Shown: positions 22,917-32,106, numbered from the stretch's first letter. The stretch: DNA of 35,655 bases from Deltaproteobacteria bacterium RIFCSPLOWO2_12_FULL_60_19 (GCA_001798595.1 MGSS01000161.1:1-35655), one strand, 5' to 3'. A program made the numbers and translations. The notes: generated from the sequence alone by a model not told the origin.

Positions 22917-25771
22917 AACACTTCCGCCAGGTGTTTGGCCCTGCGGCCGGTCAGGTGCTCGATCTGCTGGCGGCAGGAGATGCCGGAGGCGACGACCTCG
23001 ACGGCGGCGTCGGCGGCGCGAACGGCGGGCGCGAGACGGCGGTTGCCGATCTTGATGGAGAGATCGTAGTGCTCTTTTTCAAAACCGAAGGAGCCGGCCA
23101 TGCCGCAGCAGCCGGAATCCACCTCCGACACGTCGAAGCCGGCCCAACGCAGCGCTTCGACGGTCGGCGCGCTGCCGACCAGGGCTTTCTGATGGCAATG
23201 GCCGTGGAGCAGCGCCTTGCGGCCGTTTTTCGGAAATTCCAGCGTGAGCCTGCCGGCCTGCCGCTCGCGCAGCAGAAACTCTTCCAATAAAAAGGTGTGC
23301 TTGGCGACGGTCCTGGCCTCTTCGGTGCGCAGGAGATCGGGGTATTCGTCTCTCAGCGTCAGCAGGCAGGAAGGCTCGAGTCCCACGATCGCGACGCCTC
23401 GTCGCGCGCAAGGCTCAAGCCGCTCGACATTCCAGACGGCGTTGTTGCGCGCCTCCTGGAGCATGCCCTTGGAGATCATGGGGCGGCCGCAGCAGCGCTT
23501 CTCGAAAAGCGTCACGCGATAACCCGCGCGCTCCAGCAGCAGCGTCGCCGCAATCGCTACGGCAGGCGTGTTGAAATTGTTAAACGTGTCGTGGAACAGG
23601 ATCACGGTGCCGTTCTCGCGCTTGATTTGCGCGCGGTGTCCCTCGAACCAGTGCTCGAAGGTCTCCCGCGCGAAGCGCGGCAGCGGCCGCCGGGAATCGA
23701 TGCCGGCGATCCACTGGAGCAGCCAGCGGGTCGGCTTCAGCCCGGCTATCCAGTTGGCCGGCGCGGCGAAGCGCGAGCCCCAGCGATTGAGGCTTTCGAT
23801 CCCGCCGAACAGCCGGTTGCGCAGCGGCAGGCCGTTGGCGCGGTAGTAGTGGTAGAGAAACTCGTACTTGAGCTTCGCCATGTCCACGTTCGAAGGGCAC
23901 TCGGCCTTGCACGCTTTACATTCGAGACAGAGATCGAGGACCTCGTAGAGGCGCTTGCCCTTGAACTCCTGCGCCGGCACTTTTTCCGACAGCACGGCGC
24001 GTAGCGCGTTCGCCCGGCCGCGCGTCGAATGCTCCTCGTCGAGCGTCGCCATATACGACGGGCACATCGTGCCGTCGAGCTTCTTGCGGCACTCGCCCAT
24101 GCCGCTGCACATCTCCACCGCCCCGGTAAAACCGCCCTGTTGGCTGAAGTCCAGCATGGTCGCCGGCATCCACGTTTTATAGTGCGGCCCGATGCGGAGC
24201 GATTCGGTCATCGCGGGGGCGTCGACGATCTTTCCCGGATTCATCAGACTCTTCGGATCGAAGGCCCGTTTGACTTCGCGAAACGCGCCGTAGAGCGCCG
24301 GGCCGTAAAGCCGCTCGTTGAAGTGGCTCCGCGCCAGGCCGTCGCCGTGCTCGCCGGAGAGCGCGCCGCCGAATTCCATCACCAGCTCGGCGACTTCGTC
24401 GGCGATGGCGGTCATCTTTTGGACTTCGCTCTGTTCCTTGAGGTTGATGAACGGTCGGATGTGCATGCAGCCGACCGAGCAGTGGCCGTAGAAGCCGGCG
24501 GTGGCGTCGTGGCGCGCGAGGATCTCTTGAAACCGCTTGATGAAGGCGGGGAGCCTGGCCGGCTCGACGGCGGTGTCTTCGACGAAGGCGATGGGCTTCT
24601 TGTCGCCCTTCGTGCCGAGCAGCAGGCCGAGTCCGGCCTTGCGCACACCCCAGATGGCGCGGACCTCTTCCGGCTTGAAGGCCTGGGTCGCCGCGTAACC
24701 GATACGCCGCGATTTCCGCAGCTCCTCGAGCTTGTCAACCTGTTCCCTTACTTCTTCTTCGGTCTCGCCGGCGTACTCGACCATCAGCAGGGAGGTCGGA
24801 TGGCCCTGGACGAAGCCCAGCCGTTTCGACTGGACGATGTTGCCCCGGGCGAGATCGAGGATCGTCTTGTCGGTCGATTCCAGCGCGTATGGCGCGGTTT
24901 CCAAAATAGCCTGCGACGCTTCGAGCGCCTCGATGTCGTCGTAGAAATGAATCACGTCGAGCGCCGTCCACTTGGGCTTGGGCACGAGACGCATTTTGGC
25001 TTCCACCACGCACGCGAGCGTTCCTTCGGAGCCGACGATCATGCGGGCGAGATTGAACGGCTGCGGCTTGACGAACTCGTCGAGATTATAGCCGGAGACC
25101 CGGCGCATAATCTTGGGGTAGCGCGCGCGGATTTCACCCTGGTGTTTTTGGGCGAGCTGGGAGACTGCGCGGTAGATTTGCCCCTCCAGAGTTTTCGTCT
25201 TGCTCTTGCTCTCCAGCTCAGCCGCGGAAAGGTCCTTGAGCACAACTTCGCTGCCGTCGGACAGGAAGGCCGTCAATTCGACAACGTGATCGAGCGTCTT
25301 TCCGTAGGCGAGCGAATGGGCGCCGGCGGAGTTGTTGCCGATCATTCCGCCGATGGTGGCGCGGTTCGAAGTCGAAGTGTCGGGGCCGAAGAGCAGGCCC
25401 ATCCGTCTTACATGGGCATTCAGCTCGTCCTGCACCAGACCCGGCTGGACGCGGCACCAAAGCTCCTCCTGGTTGACCTCCAGAACTTTGTTCATGTATT
25501 TGGAAAAATCGAGCACGATGGCGTGGCCGACGGTCTGCCCGGCGAGCGAAGTGCCGCCGCCGCGCGGCAGGATCGGGACGTTGAACCGCTTGGCGACCTC
25601 GATCGTCGCCTGCACGTCGTCTTTGTGGCGCGGGATGACGACGCCGACCGGCTCGATCTCGTACATCGAAGCGTCGGTGGAATAGAGCAGGCGCGAGTAC
25701 TTGTCGAACCGGACTTCCCCCTCGACTCTCTTGCGCAGCGCCGCGGCGATTTCCGGATAGTCGCTCGCCAT
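22895..25771 (-). CDS. FAD-linked oxidase fused to Fe-S (CCG-domain) subunit, YdiJ / GlcD-GlcF-like
   Basis: A 958-residue two-part oxidoreductase. The N-terminal half is a FAD_binding_4 domain (PRGGGTSLAGQTVG, 70-82; GNNSAGAHSLAYG) plus a FAD-oxidase C-terminal domain (GEHGDGLARSHF). It is followed by cysteine-rich segments: CSGMGECRKKLDGTMC, and a ferredoxin-type CLECKACKAECP near residue 615. The C-terminus has two CCG-type elements, RCCGRPMISKG and DSGCCGMAGSFGFEK. This domain order equals that of YdiJ-type proteins, which oxidise D-lactate or related 2-hydroxy acids and pass electrons through Fe-S clusters to the quinone pool. It is likely attached to the inner face of the membrane, though no membrane helix is seen. 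It starts 42 bases after the UDG stop and overlaps the PaaK-like gene. The substrate could be D-lactate, glycolate or D-2-hydroxyglutarate. Confidence 0.88.
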   Translation of the reverse strand: MASDYPEIAAALRKRVEGEVRFDKYSRLLYSTDASMYEIEPVGVVIPRHKDDVQATIEVAKRFNVPILPRGGGTSLAGQTVGHAIVLDFSKYMNKVLEVNQEELWCRVQPGLVQDELNAHVRRMGLLFGPDTSTSNRATIGGMIGNNSAGAHSLAYGKTLDHVVELTAFLSDGSEVVLKDLSAAELESKSKTKTLEGQIYRAVSQLAQKHQGEIRARYPKIMRRVSGYNLDEFVKPQPFNLARMIVGSEGTLACVVEAKMRLVPKPKWTALDVIHFYDDIEALEASQAILETAPYALESTDKTILDLARGNIVQSKRLGFVQGHPTSLLMVEYAGETEEEVREQVDKLEELRKSRRIGYAATQAFKPEEVRAIWGVRKAGLGLLLGTKGDKKPIAFVEDTAVEPARLPAFIKRFQEILARHDATAGFYGHCSVGCMHIRPFINLKEQSEVQKMTAIADEVAELVMEFGGALSGEHGDGLARSHFNERLYGPALYGAFREVKRAFDPKSLMNPGKIVDAPAMTESLRIGPHYKTWMPATMLDFSQQGGFTGAVEMCSGMGECRKKLDGTMCPSYMATLDEEHSTRGRANALRAVLSEKVPAQEFKGKRLYEVLDLCLECKACKAECPSNVDMAKLKYEFLYHYYRANGLPLRNRLFGGIESLNRWGSRFAAPANWIAGLKPTRWLLQWIAGIDSRRPLPRFARETFEHWFEGHRAQIKRENGTVILFHDTFNNFNTPAVAIAATLLLERAGYRVTLFEKRCCGRPMISKGMLQEARNNAVWNVERLEPCARRGVAIVGLEPSCLLTLRDEYPDLLRTEEARTVAKHTFLLEEFLLRERQAGRLTLEFPKNGRKALLHGHCHQKALVGSAPTVEALRWAGFDVSEVDSGCCGMAGSFGFEKEHYDLSIKIGNRRLAPAVRAADAAVEVVASGISCRQQIEHLTGRRAKHLAEVLWEQLQS

Positions 25772-25813
25772 AGGTTTTCTATACCAGGTTTGGGTTCAGC
25801 TATCAGCAATCGG

Positions 25814-26494
25814 CTAGCGTATCAACTCCCGTGCCTTTTCGAACACGCCGTGAAACATCTCCCGCGTGAGCCTGCCGGTAAACGTATTCTGCTGGCTGGG
25901 ATGATACGAGCCTAGCAGCGTGAGGTTGCCGCCGAGTCGGGCGACAGAGCCGTGGCCGAACTGCGGGCGCGGTTTGGGGACGGTCCCGCCGTTTTCCTGG
26001 TGCGCTTTGAGGAACGAATCGAAAGCGATCTTTCCCAGCGCGACGACGACGCGGACGCGCTTCAACAGCTTCAGCTCCGCGACCAGATAGGGGCGGCATC
26101 GCTCAAACTCCGAAAACGCCGGCTTGTTCAGCGGCGGCGCGCAGCGGACGGCGGCGGTGATGTAGCAGTCGTTGAGCTTCAATCCGTCGTCTCGATGGAT
26201 GGACGTTGCCTGGCTCGAAAAGCCGAACGCGTGAAGCGTCCCGTACAGCCAGTCGCCGCTGCGGTCGCCGGTGAAGATTCTTCCTGTGCGATTGCCGCCA
26301 TGCGCAGCCGGCGCAAGACCCACGATCAGCAGCCGTGCGTTCGGGTCGCCGAATCCCGGCAGCGGCTTCGCCCAGTAGCGCTCGCCCTGGTAGCGGCGCG
26401 GCGGCTCCTTCGCCGCCTGCTCGCGCCAGCGAACGAGGCGGGGACATTTTCGGCACCGAACGACGGTTTGATTGAGCCCGGCGAGGGTCTGCAT
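25814..26494 (-). CDS. Family 5 uracil-DNA glycosylase (UDGb)
   Basis: A 226-residue DNA repair enzyme that removes uracil, and often hypoxanthine, from DNA. The active-site stretch GLAPAAHGGNRTGRIFTGD (59-77) is the UDGb signature: it has no catalytic Asp/Asn at the site where other families have one, and the GDRSGDWLY stretch follows. The C-terminal motif SYHPSQQNTFTG is also typical. A [4Fe-4S] cluster is expected from C14-x-x-C17 (CRKC), C118 and C133. The nearest genes on the same strand are the FAD/Fe-S oxidoreductase and the ligase, with only 42 bases between, so it may head that transcript despite the unrelated function. It is divergent from the histidine kinase, with about 140 bases between. 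Confidence 0.92.
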   Translation of the reverse strand: MQTLAGLNQTVVRCRKCPRLVRWREQAAKEPPRRYQGERYWAKPLPGFGDPNARLLIVGLAPAAHGGNRTGRIFTGDRSGDWLYGTLHAFGFSSQATSIHRDDGLKLNDCYITAAVRCAPPLNKPAFSEFERCRPYLVAELKLLKRVRVVVALGKIAFDSFLKAHQENGGTVPKPRPQFGHGSVARLGGNLTLLGSYHPSQQNTFTGRLTREMFHGVFEKARELIR

Positions 26495-26564
26495 CGGGTC
26501 ATTTTGCTAACACAAAGGCCGGGAAAGGGGAAGAATGGATAAGGCCATTGGCTGGATCTCCGCC

Positions 26565-26593
26565 TTGACAGTTTTTTTCGGGAAGCGGATACT
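26565..26593 (+). promoter_or_regulatory. Promoter of the histidine kinase gene
   Basis: A perfect TTGACA (26565-26570) and GATACT (26588-26593) are separated by 17 bases, ending about 43 bases before the preferred ATG. The -10 matches consensus at 4 of 6 positions. It lies in the divergent spacer after the uracil-DNA glycosylase start. Confidence 0.6.
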
Positions 26594-26636
26594 CTGCTGG
26601 CATTTGGGTTGAAAGTTGAACGCGGACAGCGAAGAA

Positions 26637-29441
26637 ATGAAGCTGCGCTCGCACCTTATCGCACTCGTCATCGCCGCTCTCTTGCCGGTGATCCTGTTTG
26701 CCGGCGTGATGATCTACGTCTCCTACCAGGGACAGCGAGCCAATGTGGAGCGCAGCATGCTGGACACGGCCCGTGCACTCTCTCTCGCCGTGGACCGCGA
26801 GCTGGAGGCGTCGATCCGCACCCTCCAGGCGCTCGGAGCATCTGAGCGTCTCGAATCGAGGGACTTAAAGCGATTCTACGAACAGGCCAGGCGGGTGCTG
26901 AAAACTCAGCAGGATTGGACCACAATCGTTCTCTTCGATTCTAACGAGCGTCAGCTCCTGAACCTCCTGCGCCCCTTCGGGTCGCCGCTGCCCACGCCCC
27001 CTGCGGGTCTAGGAATAGGAAATACCATTAAGCTTAAACGGCCTCTGGTCTCGGACCTGTTTTTTGGTCGCGTAGCGAGAGAGCTACGGATCGCAGTCAC
27101 AGTGCCGGTTATTCGCAACGGCAAGGTTAAGTATGTCCTTGCGGCGCCCGCCCTTCCGGCATTCCTGGTTAAGCTCCTGAAAGAGCAGAATGTCCCCGAA
27201 GACTGGCTGACGACGATCATCGACCGTAACAAAATCATCGTCGCCAGAACTCGGAACCTCGAACAATTTCTCAGCAAGCCGGCGACGCCGCTCTTTCCTG
27301 CGAAAAGCTCCGAGGCCGAGGACGCATGGTTCCGGGGCGTCCCTCATGACGGCCCGCCGGTCTACGCGGGCTTTCACCGGTCAAGCCTATCCGGCTGGAC
27401 GGTCGAGTTGGCGATTCCGGCCTCGGCTATCGAAGGGTCTCTCAGACGCTCGCTGTTGCTCACGGGGATCGGCGGCCTTCTGCTCCTCGGAGTAGGAACC
27501 GGCTTGGCGACGGTGGTCGGCCGTCGCATCTCACGCTCTGCGGCACACTTGTCCGCCGGAGCGCAGGCGTTGGGGAAGGGCGACCCCCCGCGCGTTCAAC
27601 CCTCTCCGATCTTCGAGCTGGATCAGGTTGCGCGCGAGATCGAAATGGCGGCTGTGAGCCGCAAGCAGATGGAGGAGAAGCTTCGACGCAGTCTCGAACG
27701 CATCGAGGCGCTCCGGGCGATTGAGCAAGCTATCACCTCGTCGTTGGATCTCTATAGCGTTTTGCACGTCCTATTGGAAAAGATCGAGCTATTCTTGCCG
27801 ATCGTAACGGCAGGGACCGTGAGACTTCTCAACCGCGAGACGGGGAGATTCGAGTTTCTCGCCTGCCGGGGCGTGGACGAGCAGGAATGGAACGCAGATC
27901 GGCTGGGCTCTAGATCCCGGAAAATCGTCGCGACCAAGTCGCCTCTGGCAGTCCTCAATCTTGACGCAGATCCCCTGACCCACAACCGCGAGGTTTTCCG
28001 CAAGTACGGCCTGGTTTCGTATCTCGGAGTCCCGCTGATCGCTAAAGACGAAGTTTTGGGAGTGCTCAGCATTTACACGAACCAGGAGCACGAGTTCAAC
28101 GAAGAAGAGGTCGAGTTTATCACCACCCTGGCAACTCAGGGCGCGATCGCGATCCACAACGCCCAGCTTTACGAAGAGATCAAAAGGCAGGCAGCGGCTT
28201 TAGAGAAGGCGAACGCGGACCTGAGACGACGTGAGCAAGTCGAGAGACTGCTGAAAGAACTCAGCCAGAACATCGTCTCCCTGGACGCCGCCAGCCTGCT
28301 CGACAAACTCACAGCGAGAGTACGCGAAGTCTTTGAAGTCGATGTCTGTGACGTCCGGCTCCTCGTGGACGGCGATCGGTGGAGGTTGGGGGGCATCTCA
28401 GGAGTGGATTCGAATCTATTCGCTTCTTCCCGCAGTGGAGCCGCGTACGGGCGGATGCGCTGGATTATCGAAAACCAAAAGCCCCTGATCATCGCGGACA
28501 GTACGAAAGAAGGCGCTTTGCCCCCTGGAGACACCATCAGGACTCTTGGGCTGCGGGGCTATCTGGGAGTTCCGCTGCTCTTCAGGGGCGAGGTCCTGGG
28601 AGTGCTCAGGGCCTTAACCTATCAGCCGAGGAATTTTATCCAAGAGGAGGTAGATCTCCTGCAACAGCTGGCCAATGGGGCCGCAGTCGCCCTAGACAAC
28701 GCGAGGCTCTATGACCGGACCAAGAATCAAGCGCTGGAGCTGGCGCGGGTGAACAAGATCAAAGATGAGTTCTTGAGCATGATGTCACACGAATTGAGGA
28801 CGCCTCTCAGCGTGGTGACAGGATATGCCGGACTGATCAAGGATCGGATGCTGGGCGAGATCAATCCGCAGCAGGAAGAGGCGCTGCAGAAGGTGCTCGG
28901 CCGCGCCGGAGAGCGACTCAACATGATCAACGACCTCATGCAGACCACCCAGCTGGAGGCCCGCGCCGTCGCGGTGGAGCGGCAGCGCGTAGACGTGCTC
29001 GATCTTCTTGATGGCCTAAGGTCAGATTACGATCTCCGTTTATATAAGAAAGATGTCAGCCTCATCTGGGACTATCCCTCCGGGCCGATGCCGATAACTA
29101 CAGACGGTGCAAAGCTCAAACAGATCCTGCAAAACCTGATCAACAACGCGATCAAATTCACCGATAAGGGCAATGTGAAGATAGCGGTAGAAGTTAGGGG
29201 TCAAGATTCCCGATTTATCGAATTCAAAGTTCAGGACACGGGAGTCGGGATACCGAAGGATCAGCAGGCAGCTATCTTCGGCAAATTCTACCAGGTGGAC
29301 AGCTCCGAGACGCGCCTCTACGGCGGCGTCGGTCTCGGGCTCTACATCGTCAAGAACTTCACCGATTTGCTTGGGGGAACGATCGAGGTCGAGAGCGAGC
29401 CGGGCGAAGGGACGACGTTTACGGTCCGCCTACCGGCGTAG
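26637..29441 (+). CDS. Membrane sensor histidine kinase with extracytoplasmic sensor and two GAF domains
   Basis: About 934 residues. The ATG at 26637 is preferred because it places MKLRSHLIALVIAALLPV directly at the start of the first membrane helix; a TTG at 26616 is the alternative. Order: TM1 (4-28), a periplasmic sensor of roughly 240 residues, TM2 (about 272-295), a HAMP-like linker (RRISRSAAHLSAG), GAF1 (about 375-510), a coiled coil (KRQAAALEKANADLRRRE) and GAF2 (about 530-690). HisKA follows with the phospho-accepting His718 in SHELRTPLS, then a HATPase with the N box (NLINNAIKF), DTGVGIP, FGKFYQ and GGVGLGLYIV. All catalytic boxes are intact, so it should be an active kinase. The sensed signal is unknown. 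No response regulator or receiver domain is adjacent, making it an orphan. It has its own promoter and is convergent with rimM. Confidence 0.92.
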   Translation: MKLRSHLIALVIAALLPVILFAGVMIYVSYQGQRANVERSMLDTARALSLAVDRELEASIRTLQALGASERLESRDLKRFYEQARRVLKTQQDWTTIVLFDSNERQLLNLLRPFGSPLPTPPAGLGIGNTIKLKRPLVSDLFFGRVARELRIAVTVPVIRNGKVKYVLAAPALPAFLVKLLKEQNVPEDWLTTIIDRNKIIVARTRNLEQFLSKPATPLFPAKSSEAEDAWFRGVPHDGPPVYAGFHRSSLSGWTVELAIPASAIEGSLRRSLLLTGIGGLLLLGVGTGLATVVGRRISRSAAHLSAGAQALGKGDPPRVQPSPIFELDQVAREIEMAAVSRKQMEEKLRRSLERIEALRAIEQAITSSLDLYSVLHVLLEKIELFLPIVTAGTVRLLNRETGRFEFLACRGVDEQEWNADRLGSRSRKIVATKSPLAVLNLDADPLTHNREVFRKYGLVSYLGVPLIAKDEVLGVLSIYTNQEHEFNEEEVEFITTLATQGAIAIHNAQLYEEIKRQAAALEKANADLRRREQVERLLKELSQNIVSLDAASLLDKLTARVREVFEVDVCDVRLLVDGDRWRLGGISGVDSNLFASSRSGAAYGRMRWIIENQKPLIIADSTKEGALPPGDTIRTLGLRGYLGVPLLFRGEVLGVLRALTYQPRNFIQEEVDLLQQLANGAAVALDNARLYDRTKNQALELARVNKIKDEFLSMMSHELRTPLSVVTGYAGLIKDRMLGEINPQQEEALQKVLGRAGERLNMINDLMQTTQLEARAVAVERQRVDVLDLLDGLRSDYDLRLYKKDVSLIWDYPSGPMPITTDGAKLKQILQNLINNAIKFTDKGNVKIAVEVRGQDSRFIEFKVQDTGVGIPKDQQAAIFGKFYQVDSSETRLYGGVGLGLYIVKNFTDLLGGTIEVESEPGEGTTFTVRLPA

Positions 29442-29617
29442 CGCGATGCGCGATGCATGATAGATCGGAGGGAGATATCTCGCGCAAAGGCGCAAAGACC
29501 CGAAAAAGCGAAGCGCTCTACGGGTCAAAGGGCGCAAAGTTCGGAGAAAAAAACTTTTACTTGGCGTGCTTGGCGTCTTGGCGCGATGAATCATCCGTTT
29601 CGACGGGATGCGGCCTG
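29442..29617. repeat. Convergent intergenic region with imperfect GCGCAAAGGCGCAAAG inverted repeat
   Basis: Between the kinase and rimM the spacer opens with GCGCGATGCGCGATGCATGA, a short-period repeat. Then comes TCGCGCAAAGGCGCAAAG near 29479-29498, a second GCGCAAAG near 29531, and a T-rich run followed by the inverse-like arm TTGGCGTGCTTGGCGTCTTGGCGCGA near 29561-29586. The arms pair imperfectly. As both genes end here, it may help terminate both transcripts. No coding frame is supported. Confidence 0.6.
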
Positions 29618-30130
29618 CTACAGTTCCAACAATCCCTCCGGCGGATTGATGATCATTTTCCCGGCGGCGAGGTCGATTTTTTCGACGATCTCTTTGGTCA
29701 CGGGGATGAGGTATTCCTTCGCGTCGCCTTTGACGACGTAGAGGTCGCCGCCGGGTTTGGACCAGATGCGCTCGACAACGCCGATGCGCGCGCCGTTTGT
29801 GGCGAAAACTTCGAGGCCGACCGCCTGGTAGTAATAGTATTCGCCGGGGGCGAGCGGCGGAAGCTGGGCTTCGGCGACGGAGACGATGGCGCCGACCCAT
29901 TTTTTAGCCTCGTCGATGCCCGCGACTCCGTCGAGCAGAATCAACAATCGGGAGCTGTGGCCCTTGACGGCTTTGAGCCGCTGCGGCGTGGTGAGGCCGG
30001 CTTTTTCGAGGAGGATTGCTTGACTTGAAGAGAGCGTGTTGCTCTCAGGATTGTAGAGTCTGAGCTTCAGCCACCCTTCGATGCCGTGAGTGGCGACAAT
30101 TTCCCCCAGAGGGACCAAGCGCTCAGACAC
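29618..30130 (-). CDS. rimM: Ribosome maturation factor RimM
   Basis: A 170-residue protein required for maturation of the 30S head, acting on S19 and the 3' domain of 16S rRNA. The N-terminal RimM beta-barrel is recognisable from LVPLGEIVATHGIEGWLKLRLY (residues 5-26), and the C-terminal PRC-barrel from YYYYQAVGLEVFATNGARIGVVERIW and LIPVTKEIV. The GTG start at 30130 gives the expected length, though its ribosome binding site is weak. It follows khpA by 22 bases in the conserved ffh-rpsP-khpA-rimM order. The usual next genes trmD and rplS do not follow: the convergent spacer and histidine kinase take their place. Confidence 0.92.
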   Translation of the reverse strand: MSERLVPLGEIVATHGIEGWLKLRLYNPESNTLSSSQAILLEKAGLTTPQRLKAVKGHSSRLLILLDGVAGIDEAKKWVGAIVSVAEAQLPPLAPGEYYYYQAVGLEVFATNGARIGVVERIWSKPGGDLYVVKGDAKEYLIPVTKEIVEKIDLAAGKMIINPPEGLLEL

Positions 30131-30152
30131 TTTGAGTGGCGGAAGAGGGGAG

Positions 30153-30389
30153 TTATTTCTCTTCCACGATCTCCAGGACGAACTTGCGGTTGGTCCTGGA
30201 TGCGGCGGCGTTCAGGATCGTGCGGATCGACTTCGCCGTTCTGCCTTGCTTGCCGATAATCCGGCCGAGGTCCTCTTTGGCGACTCTCAGCTCCAGGACC
30301 GAAGCGGTGTCGCCTTGGGTCTCTTTGACCTCGACCGCCTCCGGATTGTTGACTAAGGATCGCGCCAGGTATTGAACTAGATCCTTCAT
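30153..30389 (-). CDS. khpA: KH-domain RNA-binding protein KhpA (YlqC family)
   Basis: A 78-residue single KH domain. The RNA-binding GXXG loop reads GKQG (46-49) within LGRIIGKQGRTAKSIR. Length and position between rpsP and rimM are typical. It is a cytosolic RNA chaperone that partners with KhpB/Jag in some bacteria. AGAGGAG precedes the ATG. It is 26 bases downstream of rpsP, clearly in the same operon. Confidence 0.92.
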   Translation of the reverse strand: MKDLVQYLARSLVNNPEAVEVKETQGDTASVLELRVAKEDLGRIIGKQGRTAKSIRTILNAAASRTNRKFVLEIVEEK

Positions 30390-30415
30390 AGGCGAGGCTC
30401 CTCTGTTCAGTTGCG

Positions 30416-30661
30416 CTAGGCGCTCTTCGGCGCCTTCTTAATCAATTCGGAAACCGTCTGCGACGGCCTGGCTCCGCGCTTGAGCCATTTGTCCATCCTT
30501 TCCCGGTTGATTTTGATTCCGCCCGCGGCGATTTTCGGGTCGTAGCTCCCCACCTGCTCGATGAACCTTCCGTCGCGTGGAAAGCGGGAATCGGCCACGA
30601 CGATCCGGTAGTACGGCTTCTTTTTCGTCCCGTGCCGGCTTAAACGTATGGTTGCGCTCAT
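30416..30661 (-). CDS. rpsP: 30S ribosomal protein S16
   Basis: An 81-residue S16 protein, recognised from TIRLSRHGTKKKPYYRIVVADSR (4-26), DGRFIEQVGSYDP and the conserved ERMDKWLKRGARPSQTV. It binds 16S rRNA early in 30S assembly. AGGGAGAAAAA provides a ribosome binding site. It starts 15 bases after the ffh stop and leads on to khpA. Confidence 0.96.
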   Translation of the reverse strand: MSATIRLSRHGTKKKPYYRIVVADSRFPRDGRFIEQVGSYDPKIAAGGIKINRERMDKWLKRGARPSQTVSELIKKAPKSA

Positions 30662-30676
30662 ATTATTTTTTCTCCC

Positions 30677-32020
30677 TTATTGTTGAAACGGGGTAGGCAG
30701 GCGGCTGAAAAAGGCGCGCCCGCCCATCCGGTTCATTCGCTGCATCATTTTTTTCATCTCGAGAAACTGCTTTATCAGGCGATTGACGTCGGTGACGGTG
30801 GTGCCGCTCCCCTGGGCGATTCTTTTCCGCCGGCTGCCGTTTAAGACCGCCGGATTGCGCCGCTCTTCCAGCGTCATCGAGTTGATGATCGCGTCGACCC
30901 GCTTGATCTCCTTCTCCGCCTGTCCCAGATCGACCTTCGGCGCGAGCTTTCGCGCTCCCGGCACCATGTCCAGCAGGTCGCCGATCGAGCCCATCTTTTT
31001 GATCTGTCTCAACTGCGCCTGGAAGTCCTCCAACGAGAACTGCCCCTTGCGCATCTGCTTTTCCAGCCGCTCGGCCTCTTTGGCCTCGAAGGCCTGCTGC
31101 GCCTTCTCGACCAGCGAGAGGACATCGCCCATGCCGAGGATTCTCGCCGCCAGGCGATCGGGATAAAACGGCTCGAGCGCGTCCGGCTTTTCGCCGGTGC
31201 CGCAGAAAAGAATCGGCTTGCCGGCGATCTCGCGCATCGACAGCGCGGCGCCGCCGCGCGCGTCGCCGTCCGTCTTGGTCAGGATAATGCCGGTCAAGTC
31301 GAGCCACTTGCCGAACCCTTCGGCCTGATTGACGGCGTCCTGACCGGTCATCGCGTCCGCGACCAAGAGCGCGTGCTGGGGATGGACCGCCGCGACGACC
31401 GCCTTAAGCTCTTCCATCAGCTCGTCGTCGATATGCAGTCTGCCGGCGGTGTCGATCAGCACGACGTCGCAAAACTGCCGCGTCGCTTCTTCCAGCGCCG
31501 CTTTGCAGATCGCGACCGCGGGCGTGTCGGGCTGGGAGTCGTACACCGGGATGTCGAGGCTCTGCCCCAGGGTCTTCAACTGCTCGATGGCGGCGGGGCG
31601 GTAGATATCCGCCGGCACCAGGTAAGGCTTCCGTTTTTTCTCGTTCTTGAGCCAGCGCGCCAGCTTGGCGACGGTGGTCGTCTTGCCGCTGCCCTGGAGG
31701 CCCACCAGCATGAGCGTCTGCGGCGGCGCGCCTTTCAGCTCCAGCTCCGAGCGCTCGCCACCCAACAGGCGCGTCAGCTCGTCGTGGACGATCTTGATGA
31801 ACTGCTGCTCGGGGCTCAGGCTGGCTAAAACTTCTTCGCCGAGCGCTTTGGCCTTGACCGATTCGAGGAAGCTCTTGACGACTTTGAAATGGACGTCGGC
31901 TTCGAGCAGGGCGAGGCGCACTTCGCGCAGCGCCTCTTCGATGTGGCTTTCCCTGATCTTTCCCTGACCCCTCAGTTTCTTGAAGGTCAACTCCAGTTTG
32001 TCGGTCAAGGATTCGAACAT
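30677..32020 (-). CDS. ffh: Signal recognition particle protein Ffh (SRP54)
   Basis: A 447-residue GTPase that binds SRP RNA and signal sequences of membrane proteins and docks with FtsY. The N domain is followed by the G domain with GLQGSGKTT (107-115), DTAGR, TKTDGDARGGAALS and GMGDVLSLVE. The methionine-rich M domain has KMGSIGDLLDMVPG and ends with MKKMMQRMNRMGGRA. Length is normal. It is the first gene of the ffh-rpsP-khpA-rimM operon, with its own promoter in the spacer after the groEL terminator. Confidence 0.96.
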   Translation of the reverse strand: MFESLTDKLELTFKKLRGQGKIRESHIEEALREVRLALLEADVHFKVVKSFLESVKAKALGEEVLASLSPEQQFIKIVHDELTRLLGGERSELELKGAPPQTLMLVGLQGSGKTTTVAKLARWLKNEKKRKPYLVPADIYRPAAIEQLKTLGQSLDIPVYDSQPDTPAVAICKAALEEATRQFCDVVLIDTAGRLHIDDELMEELKAVVAAVHPQHALLVADAMTGQDAVNQAEGFGKWLDLTGIILTKTDGDARGGAALSMREIAGKPILFCGTGEKPDALEPFYPDRLAARILGMGDVLSLVEKAQQAFEAKEAERLEKQMRKGQFSLEDFQAQLRQIKKMGSIGDLLDMVPGARKLAPKVDLGQAEKEIKRVDAIINSMTLEERRNPAVLNGSRRKRIAQGSGTTVTDVNRLIKQFLEMKKMMQRMNRMGGRAFFSRLPTPFQQ

Positions 32021-32072
32021 GTCGAGGTGGTGGCTAGGCTCTCAGTCTTTTTGTGGGGAAGAGCTACTTGAA

Positions 32073-32102
32073 AAAATAGTCCTGGTCGGTGTGCAATGTC
32101 AA
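32073..32102 (-). promoter_or_regulatory. Promoter of the ffh operon
   Basis: On the minus strand a perfect TTGACA (32102-32097) is followed after 18 bases by TATTTT (32078-32073), about 50 bases before the ffh start. It sits directly against the groEL terminator, as expected for a new transcription unit. Confidence 0.55.
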
Positions 32103-32106
32103 GGCA

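Noticed and set aside
24029-25915. A 628-codon open frame on the plus strand
   Set aside because: It is antisense to the FAD/Fe-S oxidoreductase and UDG genes, with no recognisable domain; long antisense frames are expected in GC-rich DNA.
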